From contig JAVLBP010000019.1 of assembly GCA_031581145.1 (NCBI GenBank), forward strand, positions 1 through 17,452: a stretch of 17,452 bases of DNA, written 5' to 3'. A program made the position numbers and the translations under genes. The notes beneath the pieces are model-generated. The model worked only from the letters and a program-made list of their open reading frames with translations. It was not told where the DNA came from and searched no databases. Position 1 is the first letter of the stretch. Each line of letters starts with the position of its first letter. Below are positions 6,880 to 14,310 of this stretch, one piece after another. This DNA is from UBA8296 sp031581145. Its GTDB lineage: Bacteria > Bacteroidota > Rhodothermia > Balneolales > Balneolaceae.

Positions 6880-7521
6880 TGTCACCACGAGCGTCCCTTC
6901 CCAATCAGGCTTCCTCCCTTGATCTACTCGCCAATGTTCGACCTCGGAGAATCCAGCTGCGGTAAAAGCCTCCACCCACTGCGATTCTGACCATAATGTC
7001 ATGGTATCAACGCCACACTGCTCAGGCCAGTCGTGCGAAACCGTATTCTCCAGATAAAAATCGACGCCTAGGATAAGTCGACCCCCTGGAGCTATCCAAT
7101 GCTCGAAGGCTCGTTGCAACAAGTCGGCAGGATTCTCCACATAATAAAACACCTCCATGGAGTGAACCAGATCCACAGGTTCTGTCGGCGCCCAGCTCAG
7201 CAGATCCGCACACTCATAAGCATTTGCAAACGCTGGATCTATCGAACGAGCCTTGTCAATCATCGCCTGTGCGCCATCCACACCCATGGCCTGTTGGCAC
7301 CCTTTCGTCTCCCGCACTTTCCGAACGACCCACCCATTACCACATCCTGCATCCAAAAAAGTGAAAGCCTCGGGATTGGAAACCTTGGGCAGGGCATAGT
7401 CGAGCATATTATTCACGGCCCGTGCGTGGCCCGTTTCCATACCTTGATCCTTGCCTTGAGTGGCCCAGTCGCCAAAAACATCAATTGGAGCGCGTCGTGA
7501 AGAGGGAGGTGATTGGGTCAT
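6862..7521 (-). CDS. Class I SAM-dependent methyltransferase
   Basis: A Rossmann-fold methyltransferase of 219 aa with unknown substrate. Motif I FLDAGCGNGW (55-64) binds SAM, D82 in VDGAQAMID is the acidic residue that usually holds the ribose, D106 in CADLL is motif II-like, and VHSMEVFYYVENP (119-131) is the motif IV/post-II region seen in small-molecule methyltransferases of the Methyltransf_11/25 type. The N-terminal DVFGDWATQGKDQGMETGH helix is also common in this group. The start lacks a strong ribosome binding site. No biosynthetic neighbours hint at the substrate. The gene is transcribed away from the tRNA that lies 100 bp upstream on the same strand. Its stop codon lies within a 39-bp tandem duplication (see the repeat at 6803). 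Confidence 0.85.
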   Translation of the reverse strand: MTQSPPSSRRAPIDVFGDWATQGKDQGMETGHARAVNNMLDYALPKVSNPEAFTFLDAGCGNGWVVRKVRETKGCQQAMGVDGAQAMIDKARSIDPAFANAYECADLLSWAPTEPVDLVHSMEVFYYVENPADLLQRAFEHWIAPGGRLILGVDFYLENTVSHDWPEQCGVDTMTLWSESQWVEAFTAAGFSEVEHWRVDQGRKPDWEGTLVVTGVVPG

Positions 7522-7621
7522 ATATTTGCAATAAGTACCTAAAAGAGGTTCTTATCGCAAATGAAAGAACCAATGTGGAAGAATATAGCTCGCGAGAAGT
7601 AGAAGTAGCTTCTTGCTCAAG

Positions 7622-7695
7622 TCGGGGCGACAGGATTTGAACCTGCGACCCCTCGGCCCCCAGCCGAGTGCGCTACCGAACTACGCCACGCCCCG
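7622..7695 (-). tRNA. tRNA-Pro (anticodon GGG)
   Basis: The minus strand folds into a full cloverleaf of 74 nt. The acceptor stem CGGGGCG/CGCCCCG is perfect with discriminator A. The D arm is GCGTAGTTCGGTAGCGC, and the anticodon stem CTCGG/CCGAG encloses the loop CTGGGGG with GGG at positions 34-36. The T arm carries GGTTCAAATCC. The CCA end is not encoded (CTT follows). Confidence 0.95.
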
Positions 7696-7782
7696 AAAGA
7701 ACTTTAAACATACTGTTTTTTTCACGATTCGTCTATATTGATAGGGTAGACAATTATTCATATTAAACTGTCAAACCGAATG

Positions 7783-7842
7783 TAGTCCCTGGAGTAGTCC
7801 CTGGAACAATGCATCTAGTCCATGGAACATTGCATCTAGTCC
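7783..7842 (+). repeat. Short tandem repeats before the S9 peptidase gene
   Basis: TAGTCC recurs at 7783, 7795, 7816 and 7837, giving steps of 12, 21 and 21 bp. The 21-bp units are nearly identical (TAGTCC, then C/ATGGAACA, A/TTGCATC). They lie in the leader of the peptidase gene, 63-122 bp before its start. No protein role is likely. Confidence 0.7.
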
Positions 7843-7904
7843 ATGCCACACCATCTACAGTCCCCGACACACTAAACCAACTCATTCAAGAAAGCCTTTC
7901 AACC

Positions 7905-9962
7905 ATGCGTCAGATTTTATCTCTCATACTCTTTTTAACCGTTGTAGGAACTACGACACACGCTCAAGTTGAGCCAAAAAACTTTTCCTACATGGATATT
8001 TTTGACCTTCAAATGGTAGCGAATCCACAGATTTCACCTGACGGAGAGCGGGTTATTTATGAGAAGCATCAATTTGATGTGATGACCGATAAGCGAATGT
8101 CCAACTTGTGGATTATCGATGTGGATGGATCCAATCATCAGGCATTGACCTCTGGCAAACAAAATGCAGGCTCTGTCCAATGGCATCGCGATGGTGATCG
8201 CTTTTTGTATGTCACAAGTGAAGAGGGCTCAGCTCAACTTTTTGTGTATTGGTTAGAATCTGGAAGACAAGCCTCCATTACCAATCTATCACGCTCACCA
8301 GGTCAAGTGCAGTGGTCTCCCGATGGTTCCCAGATTGTATTTACCATGTTTGTTCCTGAGGCACCCAGCTCCATGGGTAACATACCCACACCACCCAAAG
8401 GAGCGACTTGGGAGGAGAGTGCACGGTACATTGATAATGCTGTTTATCGCTATGATGGTCGAGGGTATCTAGAGGAAGGTCATCAGCAGATTTTCGTCGT
8501 GTCTCCAGAGGGTGGAGCCCCGATTCAGTTAACAGAGTTTCCAACCGATCACTCCAATGTTAGCTGGGCGCCAGATGGACAACATGTGTTGTTTACAGCA
8601 AATTTCTCGGAGAATCGAGAAATGGATCCCAATAATGAACAAATTTACAGCCTTGACTTATCGACAGGGGAGCGGACAGCTCTCACCAACAATCGGGGGC
8701 CACATAATCAACCTAAAATGTCACCCAATGGGGAGTACATCGCGTTCACTGGGTATGAAGATCGATTTGTAGGCTATCAACAGTCAGAATTATACATCAT
8801 GAATGCCGACGGATCGCAAGAACGTGTGATCAGCGAGTCGATTGATTTAGACATCGGTGCGATTCATTGGGATGACAATAGTGAGGGGCTCTATGTCGGA
8901 TACACCGAGAAAGGGGTCGCAAAAATAGGGTATGTCGATCTTAAGGGGACCCTAGAAGAATTGGCGACTCATCTTGGGAGCCCAACGTTGGGGCGTCCGT
9001 ATGCAGGGGGCTCGTTTTCGGTGACGGGTCGTGGTGACTTTGCATTCTCGAGTGTTACAGCCCAACGCCCAACTCAGCTTTCGGTAGGCTCACACAAAGG
9101 GCGCTCTTCGGTCAACACCTTGACCTCCTATAATGACGAGTTCTTCTCAACCACCCAAGTTGGCGAGGTAAATGAGTTTTTTGTTTCATCATCGGTGGAT
9201 GATTTTGAGGTGCATGGTTGGATTATCACGCCGCCAAACTTTGACCCATCAGGATCCTATCCGTTGATTCTCGAAATTCATGGAGGTCCTTACTCCGCAT
9301 ACGGGCCACAATTCAGTCCAGAGCTTCAATTTATGGCGAGTCAAGGGTATGTCGTGGTGTATACCAATCCCCGCGGGTCCACCTCCTATGGGGAGGACTT
9401 TGCCGCTTATATCAATGGAAATTATCCGTCAGAAGATCATAACGACCTCATGGACGCTGTGGATTATGTCGTAGATCAGGGCTACATCGACACGGATCGA
9501 CTCTTCATCACGGGCGGAAGTGGAGGCGGTGTCCTTACAGCGTGGGCGATTGGGAAAACCGATCGCTTCCGAGCCGCGGTCGTTGCGAAACCCGTCATCA
9601 ATTGGTATAGCTTTGTATTAAACGCCGATAATGTGCCATTCTTCAGTAAATATTGGTTTACAAAGAAGCCTTGGGAAGATCCTGATCAGTATCTCAAGCT
9701 ATCACCGATCTCTTTGGTTGGCAACGTAACGACACCAACAATGCTCCTCACAGGTGAACAGGATTACCGAACGCCCATGAGTGAGACCGAGCAATATTAT
9801 GGTGCGCTAAAACTACAAGGTGTGGAGTCTGCGATGGTTCGCATCCAAGGATCGAGCCATGGGATTGCAGCGAAACCAAGCAATCTATTCCGGAAAGTTG
9901 CCTACATCACAGGGTGGTTTGATGCGCATAGTCAGGATGGCCAGAGCGGTCAAGAGGATTAA
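7905..9962 (+). CDS. Secreted S9 family (prolyl oligopeptidase) peptidase
   Basis: A serine peptidase of 685 aa that removes or cuts peptides in the envelope or outside the cell. It opens with a Sec signal peptide (MRQILSLILFLTVVG...THA, cleavage near residue 20). Residues about 30-420 form a WD40-like/TolB-type beta-propeller with repeated SPDG, APDG and SPNG turns. The C-terminal alpha/beta-hydrolase domain carries the catalytic triad: Ser539 in GGSGGG, Asp620 in GEQDYRTP and His652 in GSSHG, with the oxyanion-side motif HGGPYSAYG near 459-467. The usual nucleophile elbow is GGSYGG; here Gly replaces Tyr. The frame is open back to ATG 7809, but that extension comes from tandem repeats and would bury the signal peptide, so I start at 7905. 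It stands alone and ends convergent with the DUF2779 gene. Confidence 0.93.
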   Translation: MRQILSLILFLTVVGTTTHAQVEPKNFSYMDIFDLQMVANPQISPDGERVIYEKHQFDVMTDKRMSNLWIIDVDGSNHQALTSGKQNAGSVQWHRDGDRFLYVTSEEGSAQLFVYWLESGRQASITNLSRSPGQVQWSPDGSQIVFTMFVPEAPSSMGNIPTPPKGATWEESARYIDNAVYRYDGRGYLEEGHQQIFVVSPEGGAPIQLTEFPTDHSNVSWAPDGQHVLFTANFSENREMDPNNEQIYSLDLSTGERTALTNNRGPHNQPKMSPNGEYIAFTGYEDRFVGYQQSELYIMNADGSQERVISESIDLDIGAIHWDDNSEGLYVGYTEKGVAKIGYVDLKGTLEELATHLGSPTLGRPYAGGSFSVTGRGDFAFSSVTAQRPTQLSVGSHKGRSSVNTLTSYNDEFFSTTQVGEVNEFFVSSSVDDFEVHGWIITPPNFDPSGSYPLILEIHGGPYSAYGPQFSPELQFMASQGYVVVYTNPRGSTSYGEDFAAYINGNYPSEDHNDLMDAVDYVVDQGYIDTDRLFITGGSGGGVLTAWAIGKTDRFRAAVVAKPVINWYSFVLNADNVPFFSKYWFTKKPWEDPDQYLKLSPISLVGNVTTPTMLLTGEQDYRTPMSETEQYYGALKLQGVESAMVRIQGSSHGIAAKPSNLFRKVAYITGWFDAHSQDGQSGQED

Positions 9963-10001
9963 GCCGCGGGGTGTGTATAGTTTTGTCCTCTACACCCGGC
10001 T
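9962..10001. terminator. Possible bidirectional terminator between convergent genes
   Basis: AGCCG (9962-9966) pairs with CGGCT (9997-10001), and GGTGT (9970-9974) pairs with ACACC (9992-9996). This gives a 10-bp GC-rich stem with a 3-nt bulge in the 52-bp gap between the S9 peptidase and DUF2779 stops. There is no clean T-run on either side. Confidence 0.35.
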
Positions 10002-10015
10002 CACCTGCGCCAGGC

Positions 10016-12019
10016 TCACATCTTGCCCCGTAGCGACAACCAATGTTGCATAATGAGCACCATGGCCAAGGTGTCTAGCTCGCAATAACGCAACAACGCA
10101 TCAAACGTCGCGCGACGTCGGGTGGGCTCCACGTCATCAAATTGCATCCGAGCCCAAGCCATCATCGCGGCGCCCCCGTCGGCAATGCTTACCCCAGCCA
10201 CGGTTTCGTCTTCATCGGCAGTGCTTGGATCAGGAATCTCAGCGTCAATCTGTTTGAGTTGGTAGTAGGGATCGATCTTGCCATCGGGTCGTGGCTCCAA
10301 CAACCGCATCCCCTGGATACTGAGCCCACTGTAGGGCTCAGCATAGGTTTGCTTGAGATAGTCGGAATGATGTAGCACAGCGGGTAGCACCACCTTAATG
10401 CTCGTTCGCCCACCCATAATGGGTGAGAAGTAATATGCCTTCACTAAATCATGTTGATCCACAATAATCTTCTCATCGACATCTTGAATGAATCGATCAA
10501 TCCATTCATGCAACGCTTCGTCCCCTTGGCCGGTATCACGCAGCACCTCCACGACATCTTTCATCATGGTCCGCTCATATTTGGAATAGATAAAGACCGT
10601 GCCGATTGGATTATCGGGTTTGTCGGTGAGTGCGTCGCGAAGAGACTCGGCAAACCCTAGCAACGGATTGCGCCCAGGCTCCTCTTCCAACCATTCGGCA
10701 GTGTGCTCCACGCGTCCATCCTCATGAAGGACATGCACCGAAAACTGAAATGGAAATTGCTGGTAAGGACGCATCCCCTTATGAAATGGAATCGCAGGAC
10801 GCACCCCCTCAAAATCGATAAAGGTAAGCGGCCAACGCCACGACTCCATTTCATGATCAAAGCCATCCATGAGCACTTCCCGCTCGGGGTGGCGACCCGT
10901 GAGTTGATAAGCCTGCGCAGCCTGACGATAGCCTGTTTTATCCCACTGGATCATCGAATAAAGCGCTTCTGGATCGGCCACTACGTCTTGCTCAAGGCCA
11001 ATCAATTCCCCTGTCACCTCCTTCATTTTGTACACGTCCTGAGCCCCAACCCCTTTTCGCCACTGCCCAATCTCCATGGCTAATGGGTCCTCAAAATCTT
11101 GCTCCTTCCACCCTAATGTCTGACTCCAGCACTCTTCAAATCCTGATTGCAACCCGTCTAATTTTGCACGTGGAACTCGGTATTCGCACCCTTTGCATGC
11201 CTGCCCAATCACAGGTTCAATTTTTGTGCCTTTTGCGACCGCATCGCTAAGCCCCAGGACCCAGGCATCAAACCCTTCGCTTTCGAGCGCTAGTTTTGGC
11301 TTACGCCCTTTTCCTTCAAGGATGTCATCCACCATGTGCGTCACATCCACCTCTTTGAGAAGTCTAGCACCTAACACGTCTGGATGTTGTCGCGCTTCCT
11401 GAGTAGGAATCACTTGCTTGCCACCAGTCTCGTCTTCACTCACTCGGAAATGTTGATGGACCCGATCCATTGTGGAGACCGAATCCTTATCGGCAAGGCA
11501 TAATTTGGCGACAACATGGTGGTTAGGTAGACATCTGCGCACAATCCAGGTCTGAAACGCCACATCAAAAAGATACTTTTGCCATTCAGATGTCACATAA
11601 TGGGGCTCACGTTTCCCCAAAAATTGGGTCTCCTCAGAATACGATTTTGACTTCACCTCAATCACCTCCACAGTGGATCCTTTCACGCGCAAAATATCGA
11701 CCAACGCAAAGGCCCGCTCCACCTGAAACGCCGCCTCAAAGATCACGCAATCCCCACTGGCCATTTTCTTAGCCGTTTCGCGCAACATGGCTGGCTTATC
11801 GTCTCGCTGAAAAGATACCTCTACCCCCTCTGGATAATACAGTTTGGCTAATTCGCCTACTTGAATCCCCCCTTCAGCCAACGCTGCCAAGAACTCATTA
11901 TCGTCGTTGAGACTTTTATAGACATTGGGGCGGAGTTTATAATAGAGCTTGGTGGGACACTCGAGGCAGTGGACGAAGGAGCTTTTGGAAAGGGTTTGAG
12001 TCGTACCGCCGTTTTTCAT
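10016..12019 (-). CDS. DUF2779-type protein: Cas4/RecB-like Fe-S nuclease domain fused to DEDD exonuclease-like domain
   Basis: A 667-aa protein of unknown biological role with two nuclease-like halves. In the N-terminal half the opening LSKSSFVHCLECPTKLYY gives C18 and C21; E95, D108 and E121-V-K123 form a PD-(D/E)XK active site; Q147-Y149 and FDVAFQTW resemble the RecB QxxxY region; and C275, C278 and C297 complete a probable 4Fe-4S cluster as in Cas4/AddB nucleases. In the C-terminal half (about 395-665), FIDFEG (D402, E404), the FIYSKYERTMM segment and RYCELDTLAM (D649) match Exo I, II and III motifs of DEDD 3'-5' exonucleases. The layout fits DUF2779 proteins as I remember them. Its ATG overlaps the stop of the methylmalonyl-CoA epimerase gene by 4 bp (ATGA), implying translational coupling as third gene of an operon. 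DNA repair or defence is an inference only. Confidence 0.85.
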   Translation of the reverse strand: MKNGGTTQTLSKSSFVHCLECPTKLYYKLRPNVYKSLNDDNEFLAALAEGGIQVGELAKLYYPEGVEVSFQRDDKPAMLRETAKKMASGDCVIFEAAFQVERAFALVDILRVKGSTVEVIEVKSKSYSEETQFLGKREPHYVTSEWQKYLFDVAFQTWIVRRCLPNHHVVAKLCLADKDSVSTMDRVHQHFRVSEDETGGKQVIPTQEARQHPDVLGARLLKEVDVTHMVDDILEGKGRKPKLALESEGFDAWVLGLSDAVAKGTKIEPVIGQACKGCEYRVPRAKLDGLQSGFEECWSQTLGWKEQDFEDPLAMEIGQWRKGVGAQDVYKMKEVTGELIGLEQDVVADPEALYSMIQWDKTGYRQAAQAYQLTGRHPEREVLMDGFDHEMESWRWPLTFIDFEGVRPAIPFHKGMRPYQQFPFQFSVHVLHEDGRVEHTAEWLEEEPGRNPLLGFAESLRDALTDKPDNPIGTVFIYSKYERTMMKDVVEVLRDTGQGDEALHEWIDRFIQDVDEKIIVDQHDLVKAYYFSPIMGGRTSIKVVLPAVLHHSDYLKQTYAEPYSGLSIQGMRLLEPRPDGKIDPYYQLKQIDAEIPDPSTADEDETVAGVSIADGGAAMMAWARMQFDDVEPTRRRATFDALLRYCELDTLAMVLIMQHWLSLRGKM

Positions 12020-12450
12020 ATTGTGGCATCTTGAGTTTTATCCACCATGGTCTGACCCGTCTTTGCACATAGCTCGATCAAGACTCCGTGATGTTCCTTG
12101 GGATGCATAAAAATCACCTGCTTTCCCCCCGCGCCAACTGAAGGCTCCTCGCTTAAAAACTGATACCCTTGCTCTTTGAAGCGAGCGATTTCGGCGGGTA
12201 AATCCTCTACCAGAAACGCTGTATGATGCATTCCCTCGCCTCGCTTGTCCAAAAATTTCGCAACAGGGCTTTGGTCACCCAGTGGAGCCAAAAATTCCAC
12301 TTTGGAGTCGCCTAGCTCGATGAAAGCGACCTCCACACCTTGGTGTTCTACACGCTGACGACCCGAGCTTTCAATCCCAAGGACCGATTCATAATGGCCC
12401 AGAGCTGCGTCTAGGTCTCGAACAGCAATACCAATGTGATCTAACGTCAT
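12016..12450 (-). CDS. mce: Methylmalonyl-CoA epimerase
   Basis: Interconverts (S)- and (R)-methylmalonyl-CoA, linking propionyl-CoA breakdown to the B12-dependent mutase and succinyl-CoA. The 144-aa protein is a paired VOC (glyoxalase-fold) monomer of normal length. It opens with LDHIGIAVRDLD, the second module has GEGMHHTAF, and the end has GVLIELC. The metal ligands by family comparison are H5, E52 (in KVEFLAPLG), H76 and E126. It is the middle gene of a tight operon: 9 bp behind the upstream VOC gene, and overlapping the DUF2779 gene by 4 bp. The ribosome binding site is weak (GGAG placed very close to ATG). No mutase or carboxylase gene is in the window. Confidence 0.93.
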   Translation of the reverse strand: MTLDHIGIAVRDLDAALGHYESVLGIESSGRQRVEHQGVEVAFIELGDSKVEFLAPLGDQSPVAKFLDKRGEGMHHTAFLVEDLPAEIARFKEQGYQFLSEEPSVGAGGKQVIFMHPKEHHGVLIELCAKTGQTMVDKTQDATI

Positions 12451-12459
12451 GCTCCAACG

Positions 12460-13539
12460 TTACACAGATGGGGCGTATTTTTCACGTGCTTTTTTGGGTG
12501 AGACTCGGTTGAGTCCCATAGACTTGAGCATCCAATCGGGCAATGGCGTATTGGAACGACGTTTTCGCAGATCAATAAACCACCCAAGTTTTTTTAGGAT
12601 GGGCACTTTGTGAGCTTGGACAAATTCGATCCAGGTCCCGTCAGGATCCTCGACATAGGCAAATCGCCCTTCCGCTTCACCCATATCAAACGACTCAGCG
12701 CTATCCACTGTAAACTTGGCGCCGATTGACTCGCAACGTGATTTGAGCGCGTCCATGTCGTTCACATCAAAGCACAAATGGATATACCCGAGATCTCCCC
12801 AAAACCGATTCTCAAATACCGCACGCCCCTCTCTGTCTAGGGATTGTACCAGCTCAATACTCGTGGACCCAAACAACCGTGCAAAAGCACCCTCCTCAGC
12901 CTGGGGCTTGTGTAGTAAAACCCGACGGAATCGACGCTTATTGTCTAGATCATGAAACGTACCTTGTTCGTCATAGACCACATCGTCCAACCCTAACACA
13001 TCGCGATAAAAGGGGAGGGAATTATCAATAGAATGCACCCCAATGGTCGCTCCACAAACACCACCCACTCCATGTTTGGGCTCGCAAAACCATTCTTTAC
13101 TCTCCACAAGACGGAACGTATTGCCAAAGGGATCGGTCACTGTAAAGGTCGAATTATCGGATGGGTCTTGAGCCACCATACTTACCGCTTCGGGCTGATC
13201 CTTCAACATCCGACGGTGAGCCGCCTCGATATCCTTGACCTTGAGCCGCACCTCATTAATCCCAATGTCGCCCAATTCAGGGGTAAAGGAAGGGGGCTGA
13301 CTATCTCGACTTTTGAAGGACCAGATTTCAAATCCACCTCCGCCCGCGAGGTTTAATGCCAATAATGCCCGCCGTGAATGCACCTCACCCCCTGTATAAC
13401 GGGTCATGAGCTTGGCTTCGGCTTCATCATCAAACACTGGAATGTCGAAATCGAACATCCGATGGGCCCAATAAAAAGAGGCATCCACGTCGCGAACGCC
13501 GATGCCTACTTGTTGAATACCAGTGAGCAATTCGCTCAT
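12460..13539 (-). CDS. Double-domain VOC (glyoxalase/dioxygenase fold) family protein
   Basis: A 359-aa protein built of two tandem VOC units, about 5-150 and 158-312, plus a basic tail of about 45 residues. The first unit (IQQVGIGVRDVD... DPFGNTFRLVE) has Gln, Glu and Arg where metal ligands usually sit, so it is probably structural. The second (GATIGVHSIDNSLPFYRDVLGLD) keeps E229, H254 in GYIHLCFDV and E305 in GTWIEFVQ, but has Thr165 at the usual first His position; H169 lies close by and might serve instead. The substrate is unknown. It is not 4-hydroxyphenylpyruvate dioxygenase: that family's signature motifs are missing. It is the first gene of the operon with mce and the DUF2779 gene. 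Being a VOC next to an epimerase, it may act on a related CoA or hydroxy-acid metabolite, but that is a guess. Confidence 0.8.
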   Translation of the reverse strand: MSELLTGIQQVGIGVRDVDASFYWAHRMFDFDIPVFDDEAEAKLMTRYTGGEVHSRRALLALNLAGGGGFEIWSFKSRDSQPPSFTPELGDIGINEVRLKVKDIEAAHRRMLKDQPEAVSMVAQDPSDNSTFTVTDPFGNTFRLVESKEWFCEPKHGVGGVCGATIGVHSIDNSLPFYRDVLGLDDVVYDEQGTFHDLDNKRRFRRVLLHKPQAEEGAFARLFGSTSIELVQSLDREGRAVFENRFWGDLGYIHLCFDVNDMDALKSRCESIGAKFTVDSAESFDMGEAEGRFAYVEDPDGTWIEFVQAHKVPILKKLGWFIDLRKRRSNTPLPDWMLKSMGLNRVSPKKAREKYAPSV

Positions 13540-13588
13540 GTCAGGTGCAGAAGATAGTGTAAGTGGTTAGTCTTTCTCGCGATGCTGA

Positions 13589-13611
13589 TCACTGTGTGAT
13601 TCACTGTGTGA
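13589..13611 (-). promoter_or_regulatory. Repeated TCACTGTGTGA element upstream of the VOC operon
   Basis: TCACTGTGTGA occurs twice, at 13589-13599 and 13601-13611 (period 12). Each copy has TCAC/GTGA ends, and the two together form GTGATTCAC at the junction. It lies 50-72 bp before the operon start. It recalls CRP/FNR-family half-sites, but no regulator can be assigned. Confidence 0.3.
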
Positions 13612-13656
13612 CACTACACATGGCTTCATCCTGCATCGGACATGTATATTACCGAA

Positions 13657-13666
13657 TTGTTAACAA
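13657..13666. promoter_or_regulatory. TTGTTAACAA palindrome upstream of the VOC operon
   Basis: A perfect 10-bp palindrome, flanked by A on both sides, about 118 bp before the VOC gene. The same 12-mer ATTGTTAACAAA occurs at 14106-14117 before the next gene upstream, suggesting a shared site. Confidence 0.3.
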
Positions 13667-13710
13667 AGGGAAAAATTAAATAACTCTTTGGCAATCCAAG
13701 TGTTACCCCA

Positions 13711-14079
13711 TTAATCCACGATCAAATTTGGGGTGGGATTCTGCCCACGTTGCCGTTTAATATCCGCTGCCGTGTACTGCTTGCCATTGGGGTGTTGCAA
13801 CCACTCAAGCTCCCCTTTATCATAACTTGCAGCCATGGTTTTATCCCCATTCGTCCACAAAGTCCACGATCCATGTCGAACAATCGACTGATTGCGTAAC
13901 AAGTAAAATCCCTTTTGGGTGATTTCGTGTGACGTAATCGTGACCTCGACGAGTGATGGGCTTACCCACCGAAGGGTGCGTGTCGCATCATCTGGCTGCA
14001 GGGTTTGCGCCATCGCTGGCATAAGCAGTGAGCCAAAGAGTAAAGCGCTAAATAACAGTGATTTAAGTTGAATCTTCAT
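13711..14079 (-). CDS. Small secreted MORN-like protein, function unknown
   Basis: A 122-aa protein with a clear signal peptide (MKIQLKSLLFSALLFGSLLMPAMA, cleavage before Gln25). The mature part contains a segment at about 68-102 with the rhythm of MORN_2 repeats: RHGSWTLWTNGDK, then YDKGELEWLQHPNGKQYT. Small secreted proteins with such repeats are common in Bacteroidota and have no settled role; some are labelled YwqK-like antitoxins on weak grounds. A GAGG ribosome binding site lies 6-9 bases before ATG. It lies 171 bp upstream of the VOC operon on the same strand and has its own palindromic site at 14107-14116, so it is probably a separate transcript. The specific function is not recognised. 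Confidence 0.75.
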   Translation of the reverse strand: MKIQLKSLLFSALLFGSLLMPAMAQTLQPDDATRTLRWVSPSLVEVTITSHEITQKGFYLLRNQSIVRHGSWTLWTNGDKTMAASYDKGELEWLQHPNGKQYTAADIKRQRGQNPTPNLIVD

Positions 14080-14106
14080 AAGTGTGCCTCATTGTATGTT
14101 AAATTA

Positions 14107-14116
14107 TTGTTAACAA
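14107..14116. promoter_or_regulatory. TTGTTAACAA palindrome upstream of the MORN-like gene
   Basis: Identical to the palindrome at 13657-13666, including the flanking A on each side. It sits 28-37 bp before the start codon, within the likely promoter. Confidence 0.3.
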
Positions 14117-14161
14117 ATTGTTACTCCAATATTAACAAATGGCATATCAAATGCAAGGTAA

Positions 14162-14238
14162 CTCCCATAAATGGGAGCTAACAGTCTCATAACGGACACT
14201 ATTATAGTAAAAATGGGAGATGTAACCACTTTTAAGTG
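14162..14238. repeat. Cluster of short palindromes in the metH downstream spacer
   Basis: CTCCCAT-AA-ATGGGAG (14162-14177), ACTAT-T-ATAGT (14198-14208) and CACTT-TT-AAGTG (14227-14238) are perfect inverted repeats. AAATGGGAG also recurs directly at 14169-14177 and 14211-14219. No coding frame is present in this 231-bp spacer. Confidence 0.5.
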
Positions 14239-14247
14239 ATTATTGAT

Positions 14248-14275
14248 CGCAAAAGGGGGTCTATTAAAAATAGAC
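14248..14275 (-). terminator. Probable metH terminator
   Basis: On the minus strand, 36 bp after the metH stop, GTCTATT and AATAGAC form a 7-bp stem with a 3-nt loop (14259-14275), followed by CCCCCTTTT. The stem is AT-rich and the T-run short, so strength is uncertain. Confidence 0.45.
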
Positions 14276-14310
14276 GCGGTCTGTAATGCCAGGCCGAGAT
14301 GCCTAGTGGG

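Noticed and set aside
7783..7842. CRISPR array
   Set aside because: Units are 12-21 bp and contiguous, with no spacers of even length and no cas genes. The Cas4-like domain at 10016-12019 belongs to a different protein type.
7809..7904. Upstream in-frame ATG for the S9 peptidase
   Set aside because: The extra 32 residues come from the leader tandem repeats and would place a strong signal peptide in the interior of the protein.
12460..13539. 4-hydroxyphenylpyruvate dioxygenase
   Set aside because: Two VOC units and similar length, but the iron-ligand pattern and C-terminal signature of that enzyme are missing.
14080..14310. Cobalamin riboswitch
   Set aside because: This spacer is downstream of metH, not upstream, and lacks a B12-box-like sequence. 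The metH leader is outside the window.
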